Shown here piece after piece: positions 59,721 through 64,000 of a stretch of 64,000 nucleotides of DNA. The DNA lies in NCBI RefSeq assembly GCF_000022065.1, contig NC_011898.1, positions 3,351,501 to 3,415,500 on the forward strand, read 5' to 3'. The translations under genes were made by a program, and so were the position numbers. The first letter of the stretch is position 1, and every line of letters starts with the position of its first letter. Source of the DNA: Ruminiclostridium cellulolyticum H10. Lineage in GTDB: Bacteria > Bacillota > Clostridia > Acetivibrionales > DSM-1351. The notes under the pieces were generated by a model, which did not search any database, was not told where the DNA came from, and saw only the letters and a program-made list of their open reading frames with translations.

Positions 59721-60857
59721 CTATCCCTCCGTAATTTCATTAAATTCGTTTTTTACATTTGATATATTCATAGCTGGTCGCTTATCCGAATTTGGAACCA
59801 GCGTTGGCTTGCCCGGTGGTTTATGTATAAGACCACCGAGAATTTGCTCAAATTTCTTTTTGCCCATCAGCTTCTGCATTTCTGTAAGGGTAATGAGATT
59901 CTGACGGTAGATGTCCTTATATCCGTTTGCTTTGGCTGCTTCAGCAACAGCTTTTTCGTCCTTATATTTACGGACCGATCTGCCCTCTACTACCTTAAAA
60001 CCGTGCCACTCTTTCCCGTGATTAACGGCTGCATCCGTGGCATAAGCAATGATTTCATTTGCCCACTTTGTAAGATCGGACAATTTAGAGAGAACTTCCT
60101 CAATTTCAGAGTCCGTAAGTAGTGGGGGTAGCTTGAATTCCATCTGTGCTAATTTCAGTTTTTCTTCTGCTCTTGCACGGCATTTAACAGCCGCTCGACA
60201 GAAAGTACACCATTCACCTGGAAGATAGTCACCTTCGCCTTTATAGGCCTTTTTCGCCTTTGGTCTCAGTTCATTTTCTGCCCAGTCTTTTAATTCCTTT
60301 ACCGGGATTGTCCATGTGCTGACATTTTCTCTGCGTGGCTGGAAAATGGTCATGGACACTTCCTCGATGTCGTACAAACTATCGTAAATTTCTAAAGCAC
60401 CCAGTGCATACAGTTTCATCTGCGGATTGTCCACCGCGTCTACCAATACTCCCATGCCATACTTGAAATCAATAATGTGAAGTTTCTTATCGGCAATAAT
60501 GATGCAGTCACCGGTTCCAAATCCCTGTGGAACATAGCAGGAAAAATCAAGACGCTGTTCGATTAGTATTAAAGGGTCTGTGCAGCTCTGCTTTGCCAGC
60601 TCAAGCTGTTCCATTACAAATTCCACATAGGCATCACTGTGTTCTTCCATCTCATCGGAGTTATAAACTGAGACAGGACGCTTACTTCTCATGTGAAGTG
60701 CTTTTTTGAGTTTATGTTCGCAGAGAGCATGGGCGGCGGTGCCTTCAGCGGCTGCATTGGATTCGCTATTTTCAAATTCCAGTTCCAATCTGGCAGATGG
60801 TAGGCAATTCAACCACCTATGGGACCCTGATGCGGAAAGTACTGCGTGATCACTCAT
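59721..60857 (-). CDS. DUF2800 family (RecB-like nuclease) protein
   Basis: 378 residues. It begins MSDHAVLSASGSHRWLNCLP, with AAAEGTAAHALCEHKL, the nuclease region IIADKKLHIIDFKYGMGVLV (PD-(D/E)xK pattern) and the four-cysteine-type cluster GEWCTFCRAAVKCR near the end. It is typical of DUF2800/RecB-like exonucleases, which often pair with DUF2815. It overlaps the upstream gene by eight bases. Confidence 0.87.
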   Translation of the reverse strand: MSDHAVLSASGSHRWLNCLPSARLELEFENSESNAAAEGTAAHALCEHKLKKALHMRSKRPVSVYNSDEMEEHSDAYVEFVMEQLELAKQSCTDPLILIEQRLDFSCYVPQGFGTGDCIIIADKKLHIIDFKYGMGVLVDAVDNPQMKLYALGALEIYDSLYDIEEVSMTIFQPRRENVSTWTIPVKELKDWAENELRPKAKKAYKGEGDYLPGEWCTFCRAAVKCRARAEEKLKLAQMEFKLPPLLTDSEIEEVLSKLSDLTKWANEIIAYATDAAVNHGKEWHGFKVVEGRSVRKYKDEKAVAEAAKANGYKDIYRQNLITLTEMQKLMGKKKFEQILGGLIHKPPGKPTLVPNSDKRPAMNISNVKNEFNEITEG

Positions 60858-61173
60858 TCCCTAGTACCTCCGCATCTTTCAACATATCTGCATAATGTTT
60901 GGGGTCAACTTCGCTTAATTTAGAGCCACCGTATTTTTGGATGATTTCTCTCACTTGGGAAGTAAGACCGGCTTGACTCTTCTCAGCGAGTTTTGCTCTG
61001 ACTTCCTCTAGAGTGATTTCCTTTTTCTTTGGTTCAGGCTCTTTTACAGTTGTGGTCGGTTCTTTTGCTTCGACAGGCTCACTACCCGCCATTGCATCAG
61101 CAACCGCTTGTATGCTGTCTGCCAAAGAACGCATATCAGAAACCACATCAAAAAGTAGTTTGATTTTGCTCAT
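60850..61173 (-). CDS. phage hypothetical protein
   Basis: 107 residues. A helical N-terminus (LFDVVSDMRSLADSIQAVAD), an acidic/lysine linker (EPTTTVKEPEPKKKE) and a C-terminal domain with EEVRAKLAEKSQAGLTSQVR and REIIQKYGGSKLSEVDPKHY. Similar small proteins stand before DUF2800 in many prophages. The function is unknown. Confidence 0.7.
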   Translation of the reverse strand: MSKIKLLFDVVSDMRSLADSIQAVADAMAGSEPVEAKEPTTTVKEPEPKKKEITLEEVRAKLAEKSQAGLTSQVREIIQKYGGSKLSEVDPKHYADMLKDAEVLGNE

Positions 61174-61366
61174 GGTTTAATCCTCCCTCCTTAATCTCAC
61201 TAATGGCGAGTTCCTGTACGGTGTCACCCGGAACAAGGATAGTCAGTTTCTGCTTATCACCAAGTAAGAAACGGAGGAAACGCTCCCTTATGGTGACATT
61301 ACGACAGGAAACAATCCCGCCAGTCTGTGGATTTTTTGAAACACTGATTTTCAAGTTGTGTTTCAT
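61148..61366 (-). CDS. phage hypothetical protein
   Basis: 72 residues from the ATG at 61366 (AAAGAGGTG upstream). It reads MKHNLKISVSKNPQTGGIVS, then RFLRFLLGDKQKLTILVPGD. It is beta-rich and has no known function. It is the first gene after the third CTCAAC-N16-GGCTAATAG motif, followed by an overlapping start at 61173. Confidence 0.7.
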   Translation of the reverse strand: MKHNLKISVSKNPQTGGIVSCRNVTIRERFLRFLLGDKQKLTILVPGDTVQELAISEIKEGGLNHEQNQTTF

Positions 61367-61405
61367 GTTCTTCACCTCTTTCCGAGAGCGTTTATTTGCT
61401 GCCCT

Positions 61406-61441
61406 CTATCTATTAGCCGTGACAAGAGGGGAAAGTTGAGG
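61406..61441 (-). promoter_or_regulatory. CTCAAC-N16-GGCTAWTAG motif, copy 3
   Basis: Minus strand: CCTCAAC, 16 bases, GGCTAATAGATAG. The first block overlaps the last codons of the sigma-like gene and the second overlaps its stop codon, 44 bases before the next start. Same layout as at 23133 and 54348. Confidence 0.6.
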
Positions 61442-61946
61442 AATCTGGAAAAACTTTTCTTAAATTCTTCTTAGCTGTATCTAAACGATGTGAAATGGCA
61501 CTTTTACTAACACCCTCACGCTCTGCATACTCTGTTACAGAAACACCATCTAGGAATATAGCAATCAGTAACTCTGCTTGTTTTTCCTTGAGGGTCTTGC
61601 GGATAATTTCACAGAGGTATTCATACTCTTCTTGTTTCTCTCGAGTCACTTCATCGGTGTTATCAGGGAAATAGTCCATATGATCCGTTGCATCCTCAGA
61701 TTCGTCATCTTTGCGGAATGGTTTCTTTGGCATCCCTCTGTGTCTATCAAATTTATGCCAGTTATTGTAGTCGGGTTTGTTAAAACGCTCGTCCATAATC
61801 TCCTGTGGTGAACGTCGAGTCACAGTTTCCTTATCTTCGGCACAGGTCAGCCTGTCCTCATAATCCATATCAATCATTACAGTGCAGTCCTCGTCTGGTA
61901 CCTCCAAATAGGTAGGTTTGTTGTCGTACATAATTCTAATTTTCAT
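61413..61946 (-). CDS. sigma-70 region 4-like phage regulator
   Basis: 177 residues. The start at 61946 is chosen for AAAGGA upstream. The frame open to 62078 has no ribosome binding site. The N-terminus (MKIRIMYDNKPTYLEVPDED) is beta-like, the middle is polar and acidic, and the C-terminus has a sigma-region-4 helix-turn-helix: KEKQAELLIAIFLDGVSVTE, then YAEREGVSKSAISHRLDTAK. Proteins of this type occur in many Firmicutes mobile elements. It could direct RNA polymerase to special promoters, or act as a regulator. It ends SSTFPSCHG. Confidence 0.75.
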   Translation of the reverse strand: MKIRIMYDNKPTYLEVPDEDCTVMIDMDYEDRLTCAEDKETVTRRSPQEIMDERFNKPDYNNWHKFDRHRGMPKKPFRKDDESEDATDHMDYFPDNTDEVTREKQEEYEYLCEIIRKTLKEKQAELLIAIFLDGVSVTEYAEREGVSKSAISHRLDTAKKNLRKVFPDSSTFPSCHG

Positions 61947-61989
61947 TTTGCATCCTTTCCGCCGGACTGCATTGGCGGCAAAGGATACA

Positions 61990-62021
61990 AAAATAGGTCT
62001 GTGCCTCGAAGTACACAGACC
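61990..62021 (-). terminator. attenuator/terminator upstream of the sigma-like gene
   Basis: Minus strand: an 8-bp perfect stem GGTCTGTG/CACAGACC, a 10-base loop, then TATTTTTG. It is about 45 bases before the start codon at 61946. It either terminates upstream transcripts or forms an attenuator in the gene's leader. Confidence 0.6.
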
Positions 62022-62370
62022 CTTTGTCCTGAAAATGAGCGCAACAAGGTAAGGTACTTCTATTGCAACGCATAACAATCCTAAACGGACTGAAACGTTG
62101 CAATATGTATCCTTTGCCCTTATTGCAAATCAGGCATTTGATATTTTTTTGTAGACGAGGAATGGTCTAATTCTTGCTAACTACGAAGGACCTTTCCTTC
62201 ATCTATCATTATTGTAGGTGAGAATTGGACAGCCTTGGCGGACACCTCATGCCCGTTAATTTCAGGCTCAAAATGACGCATTTCCCAACAAAAACACCTA
62301 AAAAGAACAATAAAAAAAGCCATTCACAAACCCTTAAAAGGATTCATGCATGGCTTACTTATTTAATAAC

Positions 62371-62394
62371 TAAAAAACGGACATCCTGTGTCCG
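62371..62394 (-). terminator. intrinsic terminator of the HTH-metallopeptidase gene
   Basis: Minus strand: CGGACA-CAGGA-TGTCCG followed by TTTTTT, 25 bases after the stop codon at 62419. Confidence 0.7.
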
Positions 62395-62418
62395 CTTTTT
62401 CAAAAATATTATTGAATT

Positions 62419-63999
62419 TTATAATGGCTCTGCGCCATGTTCCTGTAAAAACGTTCTAATCTCATCCATCGATTTTGCATATAGATGAGTCAATGCAAAG
62501 TTATACCAAATATGACTATTGTTATTGAAGTTCAATGAAAATGGTGAGTTGCGAATTATATGACTGCTAATATTTGGCGGTAGATGAAGTCCAAGGCAGA
62601 TTAATACTATGGAATTAATCGATCCCGGTTCCTCACCATTAACGATTCGTCTTATGGTACGCTCGTTGACCAATATTTTCTCTGCTAATTCTTTATAAGT
62701 TACTTTTTTCCACTCACGTACTATTTTGAGAGAGCTGGTATAGCTATTTGGCAATTCATTATAGATTCGCATTTCTTCAGCTATTGTTTCGGCTAGTAGT
62801 TGGGCCTTCTTTTCTGGAGCCGCATACTCAAAACCATTACAATATTTTATATCAAAATCAATATTCGATGTCTTATCACGATTGAGAAAACATTCAGTAT
62901 AATATCTTTCCTTGCACCCAGATTTGACTGATAACTCGAAAACCAAGCAGCACTCATCCATATGGGTTCGTGCATAGTCAGAAAGTACAGTCTGTCCAAA
63001 TATATCCTGCGTTATATATTTTGGATGGTTTAAGACAAAGTGGGAATCTACATATATATAACTTCCGTCCCTAACTAAAGCGGCCATTTCTGGATTGGTT
63101 ATGCTTTGGATGGCAGCATCCTCTGCACCTATAGAAAAGGTCTGATTTCTTTCAAGAGCACCCTTCTTAAATCTATGAGGCTTGACGTAGCGACCATCTA
63201 TGTAAGTAAAGGTTCCGATTGCTTCCTCATATCCAGCATCAATCATTCGGATTTTAGCTGCTGTCCGAGATACGCTGAAGAACGTTGCTAATGCATCAAT
63301 AACTGGCTCCATTACATCTATAAGTTCAGATGTTCCCAGTTCTGAACGGAATTGCTTAATAAATTTGAACGCTTGGGTTTTAAACATAGCAAGTGGCATT
63401 TGTATCTTTGGAGCGAGGGCATTCGCCTGCCACTCCATCCAGTCAGTTGCATCTCTGGTATTGTCTTTTATACCCCCGACCACCTGACACTTGATTCGTG
63501 TGGCACTGCTGTTATACAACCGCTCCAATTCAAATGCTTTTCTATGTTGATCCCAATGAACACACTCATGCACAATAGTATTATTGACTGATCCCAGATT
63601 ACGAAGGAAGTAAGCTTTAGGGTCCACGATTATTGTACGGCCACTCACACGGGTCTGTACCATTTCATCGATGTCTACATTATAAAATTCTGCATCACAG
63701 TCGTGAAAGTATATCTGCCCAAAAACAGAGAAATCCTTTGTAATCTCCCTCATTTCTACTGTAAGGCCCATTTTTTCTGCCAACACCTGTGGCTCAACTG
63801 CCATTGGGGTTTTTAATGCTTCAGGGTAATGCCTTCTAAGGAAGTCTGTAGCAACAGATTCTAGTTGTTCCTTATGAATGATAGGAACAAGGGAGTCCGA
63901 CATAGGTTTTGGCTGTTTATTTTTGCTAGTATACTCAGTTATACTGGAGATTGCAAAGTCATCCAAATTGCAATCTAAATCTCCTGAGCATTCAAGCAT
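62419..63999 (-). CDS. ImmA/IrrE-like metallopeptidase with HTH, possibly 5'-truncated
   Basis: At least 526 residues. Zinc peptidase motif HECVHWD (144-150, HExxH) with a downstream glutamate region (DWMEWQANALAPKI), as in ImmA/IrrE proteins, which cleave phage or ICE repressors. The C-terminal 100 residues contain a Cro-type helix-turn-helix (VTYKELAEKILVNERTIRRI). The first codon is at the window edge. The stretch before SDSLVPIIHKEQ looks like the middle of a longer protein, so the true start may lie beyond 64000. It could control prophage induction. Confidence 0.75.
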   Translation of the reverse strand: MLECSGDLDCNLDDFAISSITEYTSKNKQPKPMSDSLVPIIHKEQLESVATDFLRRHYPEALKTPMAVEPQVLAEKMGLTVEMREITKDFSVFGQIYFHDCDAEFYNVDIDEMVQTRVSGRTIIVDPKAYFLRNLGSVNNTIVHECVHWDQHRKAFELERLYNSSATRIKCQVVGGIKDNTRDATDWMEWQANALAPKIQMPLAMFKTQAFKFIKQFRSELGTSELIDVMEPVIDALATFFSVSRTAAKIRMIDAGYEEAIGTFTYIDGRYVKPHRFKKGALERNQTFSIGAEDAAIQSITNPEMAALVRDGSYIYVDSHFVLNHPKYITQDIFGQTVLSDYARTHMDECCLVFELSVKSGCKERYYTECFLNRDKTSNIDFDIKYCNGFEYAAPEKKAQLLAETIAEEMRIYNELPNSYTSSLKIVREWKKVTYKELAEKILVNERTIRRIVNGEEPGSINSIVLICLGLHLPPNISSHIIRNSPFSLNFNNNSHIWYNFALTHLYAKSMDEIRTFLQEHGAEPL

Positions 64000-64000
64000 A

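Larger units (their letters stand above)
61947..62418. other. regulatory-looking intergenic region
   Basis: No gene is called. On the minus strand a hairpin GGTCTGTG ... CACAGACC followed by TATTTTTG (61990-62021) lies just upstream of the sigma-like gene. TTGCAA occurs near 62063, 62097 and 62123. The sequence GCAAAGGATAC appears near 61977 and in inverse orientation near 62107. Terminators stand at the right side (62318-62345 and 62371-62394). Confidence 0.5.
19267..64000. mobile_element. siphovirus prophage (one end and most of the genome)
   Basis: Contiguous modules support this: three serine-recombinase genes, lysis (amidase, holin), tail, head, packaging (TerL, TerS, HNH), DNA modification, early regulators and replication, nearly all on the minus strand with overlapping genes. 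The left boundary is placed at the last recombinase. No attachment-site duplication could be checked because the other end lies beyond 64000. The two-gene module at 17.5-19.1 kb could be inside or outside the element. Confidence 0.9.

Overview
The window reads as low-GC Gram-positive DNA, most likely from a member of the Clostridia. Ribosome binding sites are strong (AGGAGG type) and host intergenic DNA is very AT-rich. Gene families include AgrB, an ANT(9)-like nucleotidyltransferase, large serine recombinases and a Firmicutes-type siphovirus prophage. No rRNA, tRNA or housekeeping locus is present, so genus cannot be fixed.

Positions 1-19.1 kb are accessory chromosome. A frameshifted IS200-type element is followed by a secreted C39-like cysteine peptidase and an AgrB-type peptidase without a recognisable AgrD. 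Next come a methyltransferase with a possible leader peptide, a decayed IS3-family element and a repeat-rich beta-helix protein. A surface-sugar cluster follows: two glycosyltransferase paralogues, an NAD-dependent epimerase/dehydratase and a divergent UDP-sugar dehydrogenase. A 100-bp sequence occurs twice in direct orientation, at 4.5 and 13.5 kb, around this block. From 13.8 to 17.5 kb lies a resistance-like cluster: ANT(9)-like nucleotidyltransferase, GrpB-GNAT fusion, methyltransferase and a second nucleotidyltransferase. At 17.5-19.1 kb is a two-gene module of unknown function, with its own consensus promoter and repeated ACTAAT boxes over the -35 region.

Positions 19.2-64 kb are one end and most of the body of a siphovirus prophage, almost all transcribed leftward. 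Read in transcription order from 64 kb down: an ImmA/IrrE-like HTH metallopeptidase, a sigma-like regulator, then replication genes (DUF2800, DUF2815, NUMOD4-HNH nuclease, family A DNA polymerase, antirepressor, VapE primase/helicase, VRR-NUC, SNF2 helicase). A DUF1492/ArpU-like regulator closes the early region. The late operon follows: HNH, TerS, metK, ParB-DNA methyltransferase, cytosine methyltransferase, TerL, portal, ClpP-like protease, capsid, head-tail connectors, tail tube, tail chaperone with a -1 frameshift site, tape measure, Dit, tail fibre, GH18 protein, holin and amidase. At the left end are a SHOCT-like protein and three serine-recombinase genes. A TetR-controlled two-gene membrane cassette sits inside the replication block.

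The most interesting signals are regulatory. (1) Four 10-bp repeats lie just upstream of a good -10 box, before the late operon, and a strong intrinsic terminator lies between that promoter and the first late gene. (2) A motif CTCAAC-N16-GGCTAWTAG occurs three times with exact spacing, upstream of three prophage transcription units. (3) The uncharacterised two-gene module beside the recombinases has self-regulation-like boxes. (4) The TetR cassette has two 15-bp operators. None of these has been tested by computation here.
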